A stretch of 38,792 nucleotides of DNA from Spirogloea muscicola (lineage: Eukaryota > Streptophyta > Zygnematophyceae > Spirogloeales > Spirogloeaceae). Below the pieces are notes generated by a model. It was not told the DNA's origin, made no database searches, and worked only from the letters and a program-made list of their open reading frames with translations. The DNA is taken from assembly GCA_009602725.1 (NCBI GenBank), contig WELB01000013.1, positions 807,318-846,109 on the forward strand. Direction: 5' to 3'. Each line of letters opens with the position of its first letter. Positions within the stretch are counted from its first letter, which is position 1. Below are positions 20,600 to 32,700 of this stretch, one piece after another. The translations under genes and the position numbers were made by a program.

Positions 20600-21072
20600 A
20601 GCTTATTGAAAGAAGCAAGCGCGGCCAGGTTAGGTTGTGGCTGGGAGAGGCCAGCCCATAGGAATTGACAAGGCTTATTACTCTCCGCGCCTGGGCCAGC
20701 CATCGGAAAGAAGGCGCGGCCAGATTGACTGGTGGGCCAGCCCAAAGGAATGGACCAGGTCTGAAGGAGCCGATTGTGCAGAAATCAGAGAAGGCGCGCA
20801 TGATATTGAAAGGGAGGCCAATTCTAGCCTTGCAAATGTCCTGTTACTGGGTAATGAGCTGGCCAATGGGGACACTAGTATCCCCGAGTGAGCACATGCA
20901 TATCTGACATGCCATACTGAGGCGCCAAACCACCACCACGGAAGCCATTAGCCTGGGCTAATGCACGACCAGCACGCTGGTGTATCGCGAGTGCCTGCGA
21001 GCGCTGTAGACTCAATGATAGCCGCATTCTATAGCATGCAACGATGGCTTGCGGGACGCTAGAATGCCCCAA
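20600..21072 (-). mobile_element. Retrotransposon tail (YGMSDMHVLTRGY) with long 3' UTR
   Basis: The minus frame 21072-20875 reads IVACYRMRLSLSLQRSQALA, then HQRAGRALAQANGFRGGGLA, then MSDMHVLTRGY, the tail of a separate subfamily close to the copy ending at 26109. The 3' UTR contains GCTAGAATTGGCCTCCCTTT, ATGCGCGCC, CTGGTCCATTC and GGGCTGGCCCACCAG (octamer at 20736), then a second 3' end with its octamer at 20650. Two stacked 3' ends are present. Confidence 0.7.
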
Positions 21073-21430
21073 GAATGCCCCTCTTCTCTATGGGCGCGCA
21101 CTTCCTTATCTGGACTCGTCCTCTATGGGCGAGCACTTCCTTCCTCTGGACTTTCTTCTTCTGGAAGAAGCAAGCGCGGCCAGATCAACTGGTGGCTGGG
21201 AGAGGCCAGCACAAAGGAGTGGACAAGGCTTGTTACTCTCCGCCCCCTTAGCCAGCTCAATACCTAGTTAACAAGACATTTGTAAGGCTAGAATTGGCCT
21301 CCCTTTCATGCGCACCGCGCCGCCTTCTCTCCGCGCCTGGGCCAGCCATCGGAAAGACGGCGCGGCCAGATTGACTGGTGGGCCAGCCCAATGGAAAGCC
21401 GGATTGTGCAGAAATCAGAGCGTTGATCGT
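21060..21430. repeat. Duplicated and inverted retrotransposon 3' UTR blocks
   Basis: CTCTATGGGCGCGCACTTCC and CTCTATGGGCGAGCACTTCC lie in tandem (21088 and 21120). The 21330-21420 block repeats 20680-20790 in direct orientation (CGCGCCTGGGCCAGCCATCG and onward). The block 21266-21318 is the inverse of 20797-20846 (GGCTAGAATTGGCCTCCC core). A GCGCTTGC-type minus 3' end is at 21165-21235. No gene was found. Confidence 0.6.
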
Positions 21431-21867
21431 CTCGGCAACCCCCGGCATCCCAAGTGGGGTCCCCGACGTCTGACGGTGGCGAGCCCCCCCCCGGCCCCTG
21501 TCATTATTGCACCGGAGCTGGCCGGGCGAGGCCCAGCCGCATCTCGCCGCGCCCCCCCCGNGCGGCGGCGTTGGGCCGCTCTGCGCGCGTCTCGCCCGCA
21601 GCCCGGAGCTTGCGGCCGCCCTCTCGACGGCCATCCTTGACCGTAGCTGCGACGGCCTCCTGTGGCTCCTGGCCTTCGCCGTAGCCGCCGGCCCCGGCGA
21701 TTGCGGCAGCCGCTGCGCCGCCTGCCCCGGGCTCGTCCCGGAGGCGGCCGTGGCCGGCTGACTGCCAGGAGGCCCCGGGCCTGCTCGGATCAGCAGTCTG
21801 CGCCCGGCCGGAGCTCTCATAAGGCCTTGGCTTTGCTGGCGAGGCCTCGGCGCCAGGGCCGCCTGCC
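21430..21867. promoter_or_regulatory. GC-rich 5' flank of the isocitrate dehydrogenase gene
   Basis: This is a CpG-rich stretch with C- and G-runs and one unresolved base (n at 21561). It lies directly upstream of the IDH ATG and probably holds promoter and 5' UTR. Long frames on both strands are Ala/Arg/Pro-rich shadows of base composition. No defined element was recognised. Confidence 0.4.
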
Positions 21868-24071
<2,204 letters not shown>

Positions 24072-25359
24072 GTAGAAGGTGCAGACAGACAAGGACCATT
24101 ACTGTCTCCCATGGACAGGTGCAAGGAGAAAGAGAGTCTCTGGTGGCCATATTCACAACCTGCGCATGATAGCATTGCCAATCAATTTTAGGCAAGGTCA
24201 CCGGCAACAAATCTTATTGTCATGTGGGTGTGTAGTGCACGACTACTATAGCCTCTAAGCGATTAAAATGCATGAGTCCTGCTAACCTGGAATGCTCAAG
24301 TCATGTCTTAAAACGTGATGAAGGTGTTGAGCGGGATTGATCGAGTTGGAGCCCATGGGTTGAGGGACACTGGCAGACTTTCATGGAGAGGAACAGCCTC
24401 TTGCTGTTAGCGTGCCTTTCACCTATACGTTGCATTTCAAGGCACACGTATGTCACTGGGAGGCAAGGCACACGTATGTCACCTCGTGACCAGTGTGGAT
24501 TGCCGCTCAGAAGTCCTTGTCAACAAGTTGGAATGACTAGCAGCCGCAGCCGATAACGAAAAGTCAAACGGCTCTTCAGAGCAAGGCGATGGCTGTGCGA
24601 GGCTAGCACAAAAGGGACAGCTCCTCCGATGTCAAGCGATGGCTGTGAGAGGCCAGTCCAAAGGGATGAATAGAGATGAACAATGATCTTATTTCTTCCA
24701 AGGTGACGAGGATAGGATTCGCGCCGCCCATGTCGGAGGTGGCAGCCGGGGCACCGCTAGCATGCAGATATCAAGTCGAAGCAAGGAAATGCTGCAGAGA
24801 GGGGCAAGCGATTCACAAGGGAAATGCTTTGCAACGTTGTCGAGAATCTCTTTGACTTTCCACTTCATTTTGGCCCCTCGGGACCTTGTCCTATTTCGGG
24901 CTGGCTTTTCACAGCCCTCGTGGATACTAGCGTCCCCTGTCATGTTAGCCACCTTACCCATAGGGCTTCGCTCTATGTAGCGCCTCTTTCTTCACGAGTT
25001 TTGCCTGAACAGTGTATTGGCTTACATTGGCCTCCATTTCATATAATATGCGCTCTGCGCACCTTCTCTCAACCTTTGGCACCCTTTCAATTCAAGCGCA
25101 CCGCGCGCCTTCACTTCGGATGAGCTTAACTTCGCAGTGAAGTCTAGTGGACAGACAATCTGTGACAGCGGGTGGAGGCCCTAGACCTGGTCAGGGCGAC
25201 GCTTCTCAGCCCTCTAATTAGTCTGACTTGCACTTGCTGACTAGAGCTTATTGAGAGCCCACTTGCTGACGTCTTGGAGACTAGTCTCCTGCTTTTTGCA
25301 CCTTCGGCTCTCAGACAACGTCTGAGAGCTGAAGCCCGTCCCTTCGGCTCTCAGACAAC
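24072..25359. other. IDH 3' flank and decayed repeat region
   Basis: The first 400 bp probably include the IDH 3' UTR. GGCACACGTATGTCAC occurs twice in tandem (24440-24455 and 24467-24482). Two GCGATGGCTGTG(C/A)GAGGC units (24586 and 24635) resemble the minus-strand hairpin of the retrotransposons. GGGCTGGCTTTTCACAGCCC lies at 24898-24917, after CCTTGTCCTATTTC. Near 25027 the TTGGCCTCC 3' UTR block of the YGMSD/FVLTRGY subfamily appears. No gene was recognised. Confidence 0.45.
25307..25329. repeat. Perfect 10-bp inverted repeat with 3-nt loop
   Basis: GCTCTCAGAC-AAC-GTCTGAGAGC is a perfect stem. CCTTCGGCTCTCAGACAAC is found at 25301-25319 and again at 25341-25359, so the left arm is duplicated. 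The second copy ends just where homology to the retrotransposon copy begins. Confidence 0.7.
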
Positions 25360-26290
25360 CTGTTCCGTACAGCGCTCCATTACCACCTCGGCCTCCCCCC
25401 CGCTTGCTTGGCTGGCATCCGCCAGCGCGAGTGTGGTCATATTGCCGATGTCAAGCTCGCTCTTGCTGCGCACATGCTGAGGTGTGTTGAGGGGGGTGAG
25501 CGCATTGCCTCCCACGACTTACTCAGAGATACTATATTTGGAATTGTGCGAGAGCCGGGGTATCATCCGGCGATGGAGGTGTCCGGCATCATGCCAATCT
25601 CCTCAAGGTGCGGCAAGCCATGCGTGCAGCGGCTGGACGTGGTCGCCAGCCCCCGGGGCGGTGGGCCTCGTCTGCTCCTGGACTTGGTACTGATCGACGC
25701 ATACAAGGCTGGCGCACCCACGTCAACCGTGTCTGTCTGGGCCACATCCAGCGCAGAGCGCAAGAAGGAGCGGCACTACCAGGACCATCCCCGAGGGGAC
25801 CATCTTTATCTGTGTGCCATGGATATCTACGGAGGCTACGGCGTAAAATGGTCCTCCCTGATCCAGCATCTGGCCCGGCTGGTTGATGCGCGTTGTCGAA
25901 GTCGGGGGGACAGCTTGGGCCACTCCAGCATTTCCAGGCCTTAGTCGCATACTACAGAATGCGGCTCTCGCTTGGTTTGCAGCGGTCGCAAGCATTGGCT
26001 CTTCATCAACGTGCAGGGCGCGCTCTATCACGCCTCTGGCTTTCGTGGCGGCGCTTAAGCTCCCCAAGTTAGCTTGTCGAATTTGTTTGTGCTCACCCGT
26101 GGGTACTAATGTCACCTTAGGCACCTCACTTTAGGACTCCGTATTACGTTGCCGTTTAGTTTGCTCTAGGCTCTGCCTGAACACTGTATTGGCTTGAATT
26201 GGCCTCCCTTTCATTTCATGCGCTCCACGCGCTTCCTCCTCTTCCTCCTCTTTTTGCACCATCCGGCCCTCGCAGACCTTGTACATTCCT
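25360..26290 (+). pseudogene. Retrotransposon copy: Cys/His motif, RLE-like nuclease, tail and 3' UTR
   Basis: Homology starts with LFRTALHYHLGLPPACLAGI. It passes the Cys/His motif with its first Cys changed to Arg (R-E-C-G...H-M-L-R-C...S-H-D) and LDVVASPRGGG...LDLVLIDA with D-x14-D (codons 25636-25638 and 25681-25683). The block PRGDHLYLCAMDIYGGYGVKW is in frame up to 25944. A frameshift near 25890 leads to YYRMRLSLGLQRSQALALHQ. A second shift and a stop follow, and the tail ends NLFVLTRGY with TAA at about 26109. The 3' UTR contains TTGGCCTCCCTTTCATTTCA and CCTTGTACATTC-CTTTTGGGCTGGC at 26294. The nuclease part is the best preserved in the window after copy 2. Confidence 0.78.
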
Positions 26291-26640
26291 TTTGGGCTGG
26301 CCTCTCAGCCACTGCCGTAAATTGGAGGAGCTGTTTCCTTTCTTTTTTTGGGCTGGCTTTGCCAGCTACTCTTCTCTATGGGCGAGCACTGCCCCCAGCC
26401 CCCTTCGAACCTTGTTCATTCTCTGTGGGCTGGCCGATCCCAGCCCCTATCCTCTATGGGCTGGCCTCGCGGGCTGGCCACGCTGCGGCGAAGGCCGCTC
26501 GCAGCAAGGCGGCCAACAGAGAAAGTGCTCGCCAATAGAGAAGAGGGACTGGCAAAGCCAGCCCAAAAAAGAATGGACAATGTCCACAGCCAAAGAAAGA
26601 GGAGCCGGAAAAAGGACTACACTACAAAACACTGCAAAAC
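26291..26640. repeat. Stacked retrotransposon 3' UTRs in both orientations
   Basis: GGGCTGGC octamers lie on the plus strand at 26294, 26350, 26427 and 26458, and GCCAGCCC at 26557 for the minus copy. The unit at 26350 has GGGCTGGCTTTGCCAGC, and the minus one has GGGCTGGCTTTGCCAGTCC. CTCTATGGGCGAGCAC and similar ends recur. No coding sequence is recognisable. Confidence 0.6.
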
Positions 26641-26955
26641 ACATAGACGATGCAGAGGGAAGCTCAGTACCCACGAGTGAGCAACATCAGGTCTGAGTAG
26701 CTCGCTGCAGGGAAAGAAGAAGAAGTGGCTCTCCCAATGGGGGCAAGGGCTGTGAGAAGCCCGAAAAGAATTGACAAGGTTGGAAGGGGCCAGGGAAAGA
26801 GGCACTCCGTCGAGACCCAGAGGCGGCGGCCATAGCATGACCTGCTCGCGTGTGGACGGCGTGGGCAAGGGAGCGTTGAAGCGATACCGCCAGGCGCATG
26901 CGGAAGACTTGGGCGAGCGAACCGGCGGCGTTGAAGCCGGGCATCGCCCCTGGCC
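26641..26955 (-). mobile_element. Retrotransposon tail interrupted by a 73-bp insertion
   Basis: Read leftward, FNAAGSLAQVFRMRLAVSLQ and HAVHTRAGHAMAAASGSRRS run in frame to SASFP at about 26791. They break at the insertion 26718-26790 and resume as AASYSDLMLLTRGY with TGA at about 26668. Without the insert this matches the tails at 19746 and 8930. Its 3' UTR (GTGTTTTGCAGTGTTTTGTA and onward) continues to about 26520. Confidence 0.78.
26718..26790 (-). mobile_element. 73-bp retrotransposon 3'-end insertion with 10-bp duplication
   Basis: It is flanked by CAGGGAAAGA at 26708-26717 and 26791-26800. On the minus strand the insert is GGCCCCTTCCAACC..., then TTGTCAATTC, a hairpin with a deleted arm (TTTTCGGGCTTCTCACAGCC) and CATTGGGAGAGCCAC, ending CTTCTTCT. 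It holds only the last part of the element A/B 3' UTR and no coding sequence. Confidence 0.8.
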
Positions 26956-26956
26956 A

Positions 26957-27430
26957 AACACACCGACCACCCGGCTGCAGATGAGTTCGTACCCCTGGCC
27001 GTGGACGTGCACGGGGCTCTCGGGTCCCGGTGGCTCGACCTGCTGGCCAGGCTTGCGCGGCGTGCTGTGTCCCGCTGGCGCGGTGAGCCGGCTGACTTCA
27101 ATGCCGCCGGCTCGTGGGCTCAGGTATATCGTATACAATTGTCCGTCTCCCTTCAGCGGTCCATGGCCCACGCCTTGTATTTGCGTGCTGGCAGTGCTCT
27201 CGCTGCGGCCTCCGGCTTTCGTCAGGGGGATAATTTTCCGGCAGCTAGTCTGTCGGATGTGAGGCTCCTTACTCGTAACTACTGAGTGGTCCATCCTCCC
27301 CCATTCTGCCATAGCCTCTTCAGGCCCCGCAGTCGCTGCGTAGCTCGTAGTTTGGCCCCTTCGAACCTTGTCAATTCTTTTCGGGCTGGCTTCTCACAGC
27401 CCTTGCCCCCATTGGGAGAGCCACTTCTTC
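26957..27430 (+). pseudogene. Retrotransposon C-terminal copy of the element A/B subfamily
   Basis: The open frame from about 26960 encodes DEFVPLAVDVHGALGSRWLD, then FNAAGSWAQVYRIQLSVSLQ, RSMAHALYLRAGSALAAASG and SLSDVRLLTRNY with TGA at 27283-27285. The 3' UTR is nearly identical to that of element B (15687-15834) and includes CAATTC-TTTTCGGGCTGGC at 27383 and CACTTCTTC at its end. This is the longest copy of that subfamily here and the coding part is open. The upstream junction abuts the minus-strand copy at about 26956. Confidence 0.75.
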
Positions 27431-27640
27431 GACCTGGTGTTGCTCACTCGTGGGTACTGAGCTTGCCTCTGCATCGTCTACGTGTTTTGTAGGTGTTTTG
27501 TGGTGTAGTCCTTTTACCGGCTCCCCTTTCTTTGGCTTTGGACATTGTCCATTCTCTTTTAAGATTTAGGGTGTACCCCAGCCCCTCTTCTCTATGGGCG
27601 AGCACTTCTCTATGGCGAGCACCACTTCTTTCTGGCCTCT
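27431..27640 (+). mobile_element. Retrotransposon end fragment (DLVLLTRGY plus 3' UTR)
   Basis: Nine codons of the tail, DLVLLTRGY-stop (27431-27460), are followed by the copy-1-type 3' UTR: CTCTGCATCGTC, GTGTTTTGTGGTGTAGTCC, GGACATTGTCC and CTCTTCTCTATGGGCGAGCAC. The GGGCTGGC arm has been replaced by other sequence (TTAAGATTTAGGGTGTACC), so the hairpin is broken in this copy. Confidence 0.65.
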
Positions 27641-27918
27641 TCCCCTCTTCTCTGAGCGGTCCCGGCGCGCGTGCGGGACGGTTGCCACGCGGCGCACCTG
27701 CGAGCTTCAGGCCCGGCGGGGGTGTCGGTTAGGGGCAGCCTGGAGATGTTTCTGATTGCTGCCCGTAGCCCGCCCGGCAGCCGGCGGGCGGGGGGGGAGA
27801 CCTTCCTCGCATTGCCCCCCGAAGCCGGGCAGTTCCTGCAATGACGGGCAGCTCTGTGGGAACTTTTTGACCAGGGTCGGGCAGGCTGGGAGCTAAGAGG
27901 GGAACAAAAGTCTTCCCG

Positions 27919-28647
27919 TGAGACCCGCCGCTTACGGCGGCGGCCGCGGCGGCCGCCGCCGCCGTCGGCGCCGCCGCCGCCGCNCTGGCGCCGGCGAGGC
28001 CGTCGTCGGACCCCGAGTCTGACGGGGTTGCGGCCGGCCCAGCGGTGTTCCCATCGCCGCCACCGTCGCCATGCGCAACCGGCTCCTCCGCCGCCTGCGG
28101 CCCGTCGGCGGACAAGTCGTGGGCGGTGCCCTCGCGGTCGGCGACGCGGCTCATCCTGGTCGCCGCCGCCGCCGTGACCGGCGCCCTGGTCATGGCCGCC
28201 GCCGTTGCGGCCTGCTACCTCCGCCACATTGGCCTGCGGCACGGCGGCGGGCAGGCCGCGGCGCGCGCCCGCGCCGAGGCCGCCGCCAAAGAGGAGGTGG
28301 CGCGCGGAGCCTCCGTGCCCATCTACGTCGCCGGCACGCTCGTCATCATGGCCGGCGACGACCGCCCACAGTACATTGCCCATCCATCGTCGCCGCTGCG
28401 CGACGCGCTGCCAACACCAGCTGGCGACTTGGACTTGACGGCTGCCGGAAGCGTCGAGGGCGAGCCTCGGGACGGGGATGGCGGCGCCGAGGAGGCCGGA
28501 GAGATCACGTCGGAGGCACAGGACGCTCGCCAGCTCGGCGGCGGGCCCAGCGCCGGACCGGCGGAGCCCAGCGGTGGTGGCGACTGCTTGCATTGGGGAG
28601 CGCTTGGGAGGATGCCGTGGATGGCAGCCCGTCGGAGTCTTGGCTGA
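27919..28647 (+). CDS. Putative VIMAG-motif membrane protein, GLUTAMINE DUMPER-like; 5' end unresolved
   Basis: A GC-rich frame open from about 27922 to a stop at 28645-28647 encodes an Ala/Pro-rich N-terminus, one membrane segment (RLILVAAAAVTGALVMAAAV), a basic helix, and then VIMAGDDRPQYIAHP. A single membrane span followed by VIMAGD-x2-P-x2-(I/L)A-x-P is the arrangement in land-plant GDU proteins, small plasma-membrane proteins that promote amino-acid export. No ATG lies in this frame before the membrane segment, so the start is in an unseen upstream exon or affected by the unresolved base at 27984. The C-terminus is also unsure. A different frame near 28600-28699 (DGSPSESWLTATSSVPAPPS) looks more protein-like and could be the real end after an intron or indel. 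The motif is convincing; the function is inferred only from it. Confidence 0.6.
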
Positions 28648-28699
28648 CGGCCACCTCGTCAGTGCCGGCGCCACCTTCGCCGAGGCCCCTCACCATGTA

Positions 28700-29747
28700 G
28701 TCACCCATTGCAATGCTGCCGCACGCTGTCGCGCTGCAATATAGTCCAAGGTCTGCGTAGCAGACCCACAAATTTTTCCTCTTCTGGCATGTTGCACCAG
28801 ACTTCGTATGACAGGAGGGATGAATCCATGGCCGATGCGCAAGAATGAGACCTTGACGACCACGCAGAAAGGCGCTGAATTTCGCCCTGCACCAGCAACA
28901 GCGGCCTGCCGCCAGTCTCGAGGATGCACTCACAAAGCACGGGCTGTTAGAGCTTGTCAAAGCTAATCTCTGTGGGGCTAGTGCTGCCTGCCGATGCACT
29001 CAGTGGCAGCATTGTCCTAGTACCGCCTAAGGCTTTCTGCATATCCTCGATGTGGAACCCATGGATGGCTACGCCTGCTCATTAAAGGTAGATGCCTGAA
29101 GATCCACAAAGCAGGAAAAAACTTAGCAGGCGCGACTTGTAGTGGCAAACTTCATCGCTGGATCCAGATAACTCGCTGCTGCTTGCTCACGACCCGAAAG
29201 GGAACAGCCAGTCCTGGCCCACACACCAACCTGCGCAGCAGCGCCCCACTACCACCGTGGCATTGTAGGGTTCAGAGAACAATGGTCGCTGGAGTGTGGT
29301 CCCGAAAATCCATGATTTAGGCCTGCTGCACACTGACACAACCAGCTTCATGAAGTCAGCAGGATGGAGGCAGGGCCACGCAAGGAGCATCAAACCACAA
29401 TCATTTAATACACTGTTCTCAGTCAGACCAAGATACCTCATCTCCTGATAGGCATTGCAAGCAGCTGTCTCATCTCTCGACTATTTTCGCAAGGATCCCC
29501 ACCGCCGCGCTTTCTGCAGAGTAATGGCCTTCAAAGAATTCAGTCACTTCTTGCAGCTGGTTACGCAATCAATTTGGCAAACGGAAGTGATTGTCTCCAA
29601 TCTGTGATTGAAGCGATGAGCGCATGCTATTGCAGTTTGCATTGAGCACTGCCTTGCGTTGACCCTGGTCCAGATGGTCGAGAGAGGCTGAGCATACGTG
29701 GCTGCAGTGAAGCTGGCATAGCCAGCTTGACAGCCTGTGACAAGACA
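28700..29747. other. Intergenic stretch between the VIMAG gene and MRE11
   Basis: About 1 kb of lower GC sequence, probably the 3' UTRs of two convergent genes. Short frames on the minus strand (28505-28999 and 29187-29441) contain no recognised motif, and their codons do not join through splice sites into anything known. No repeat of the retrotransposon family was seen, so the mobile-element cluster ends before this point. Confidence 0.4.
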
Positions 29748-32700
29748 TCACGTGAAGCAGAAGCTTTCTGATAAGCTTGCCTCTGATCCATCTGGAAGCG
29801 TCCCAGAAGCACGTCCAGCACTCCTCCTCAGCTGACTGTGCTGGCTCCTGAGTGGCACATCATCCTCATCGTCGTCTTCATCGTCCTTGTCATCCTCCAA
29901 AACCAAGGACTTCCTCTGTGCAGGGGTTGCACCTGCCGGGCTCTTGCCCTTCTTTGCAGCAGCACCTCTGCCTCTTCCAGAGCCCGTGGCCCTTTTTCTC
30001 CCTCTCCCACGCTGCGGTGATCGTGCAGGCTCCTGCAGTCTTCCTGTATCCTTAGTGGATGTTGCGGGCCTGGCAGATGAGCATGTGCAACTGAAGGTAC
30101 GGTACTGCAAGTGACGCCTGTCCGGCAGCTGTTCTGCTTCTGGTCAGTAAGCATTACACCACCAGCTGAAATTGGAAAGGCTGACCTACCTCATCCTCCC
30201 AATCTTCTTCAGCTTCACGAGCGACCTCATGATCACTGTCTGAAGCAATGTCATCGTCATCATCAAGACCGTTGACTGCTTCCCTTATCATGGTTGCAGC
30301 AGCAGCGGCAGAGGCCCTGCGGCCAGCGAGGATCAGTTTAAGTAGCACATTGATGCAAACCGCATGATCATGGTGTTATTACACTTGAGGAAGCCGATGT
30401 GTGCAGCGACAGGCAAAAGCATAGACTTGATGTGATACCGTCGGTTCTGGCACGGGCTAGGAGTGTCAAGGGTGGACTGCGACAGAATGCGGCCTCTGGC
30501 AGTGGATGCTCCCCTGCCGCGACCCCTTCTGCTGCCTTTTGCCGAGCTTGTCCTGCCAGATGTGCTAGGAGTTGATTGACCTTCACCAACTGGATCCTCC
30601 TCACCATTCATGTCAAGCGCATCTGCAGGCCGTTTGACTGATTCCCTTCTCTGCACGTTCTCAACCTGCACGAGCAACAAGCAACAACTCAACGACCCAA
30701 CTATTACTGGTTATACAAAGAATTAACAAACCACTAACACCACGAAGCAATGTGAAGAGACCAGGCAACTATTCTTGGAATGGACATGGCGTGCAGAGTC
30801 CACTTTTAGTGAGCATGCGCTTAAGCACTGAGTGACATTCAGCACTATACTTACGGGCCTTTCCTGCCTTTGGGCGTTCAGCAGGACATCTTGATGTCCT
30901 ACTCTTGCAGTCAAGCCCGCTGCCTGCCTGGCTTCTTCTTCTGCCTCCCGTACCTGCAAGGTGCACAATACAAAGTCAGGAGTGAAGAAGGTGAAGACTG
31001 GTCAAGGTCTTATTGCTGCTGAAATATGGTCAGTAGTGACACAGTGATAATCTTCTTAGGCTCTACAAAATGCTCTCATCTTATGTGGAAGGCGTGTTAA
31101 AGATTGAGAGCACCGTAATCATTCCCACCTGTACGTGGTGGTTGACCATCTCCAAAACATCCCTCGCTTCCAAGAGCTGATTCTCCTCGCCTTCTTTCAC
31201 AAGCTTGCTCTGATACCAAAAGACAACTCTGCTTACCATGGTTGTCAGCATGACAGGGTCACCAGTTTGACATTGGCATCAGTAGCTCTTGATCAAGAAT
31301 CGGGTCATATCCATAAGAAGCACAAGAATGGTTGTGTGTGAGGTTAAGCTCGAATGTCATGCCTGTGTCTTATCCAGATTGCTTTTCATGCAGGTGTAGA
31401 ATGCCTGTTTGTCATCCTTGTTGACAAACTCCTGAAGCGCCACTCCCAGTTCATGTACTGAAAGGATCTCTGTCTTCTGCATGGCTATAAGTGGTGCATA
31501 TATAAGGCTCACAAGTAGCAAACATGCTTTTGGAGGGCTTGACTGCTTAGAGAAGGGCACTGGCACTAGACGATTTGTCTGGAAGGAGACAGTGTCTGCG
31601 TGAAGTGAATATCAGTGACTGAAGCTCACCAGATTACTTTCGCCCACCAGAGCTTCAATGTTCTGTTGATTCAGTTCTTCTGGTCTCAGCATCTCCACAT
31701 CCTCAATGTTTTCTGCGAGTCATAATGGAGTTCTTACACTTAAAGAGTACTTGGAGGATTATCTTCGACAACATCACATTTGAAATTAGAATAACTGGTA
31801 GCAGCTGTAAGACCGTCATTGCGACATTTCAGCCAAGAAGAGGATGAGTTGCCATGTCTACCATCTGCAGTTGCCCGCTTCTTTGGTGCCTTGGTGAAGA
31901 GAAGAATATCATGAGGATTTGCAACCTGCTTGAGGAGGAGAAATCGCATGCTATCAAGGCCCACCATGAGGCTAACTACCACCCACTCCAAGCGAAGGAT
32001 CCCTGCAGGCAATGTACTTGAATGAACAAGCAGTATTACTTCTTCTTAGGCATCTGATGTGTAGCTCTCACCTTGCCAACAAACCTCTGACCAAATCGCT
32101 GGGGATTGATTGTAGTGAAACCAGTGTAGTCGACCTGCAGCAGGAATTCACATTTGCCAAGTACGTCCAGTCAACCCTTCGCCAGAACTTTGAAAGGCTG
32201 ATGCGTGACTTTGCAGACCTTCTTGACACCCTGTGAGTATGATTTGCATACGTAGCACAGACCCGGACTCGAATTAAGGGAAGCATGGGCGGCGCTTCTT
32301 CTGCTCGATGTAGGCCAGCAAAATTGATCATCTCATGGACCTGTTGGCAAGCAAGAAGGAGGTGAGGGCAGCACAAGGAAAATCTTTTCAAGCTTCTATC
32401 TCAATTGCTCATAGCCAAGTCAACCCCCGAACAAAATAACCCTGAGTCAGAGAAGCTGTTTTTGATACTGTAAGACATGGGTGTTCACCTTGCCCTCAAG
32501 AAACTTGAGAACAGCACCTTCATCAGCTGCATTGAGATCTGATTGATCTTTCAAGGATACCTGCACTAGGAGTAGGACTGAGGACAGTCCCAAGAATCCT
32601 TCGACATCATGCATTCAAAATACCATGTAAGAGATGACTGAAATTGGGATGAATCTCATCCGTGACACTGTCACTGTTAGCTGTGTACCAGTTTTCTGGT

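Noticed and set aside
9070-21072. R2-like elements, so an rDNA insertion site
   Set aside because: No 28S or 18S rRNA sequence flanks any copy. The targets are other repeats, so rDNA specificity is not supported.
27610-28674. 354-codon minus-strand open frame
   Set aside because: It lies opposite the VIMAG protein, crosses an unresolved base, is Arg/Gly/Ala-rich and has no motif. It is treated as a shadow.
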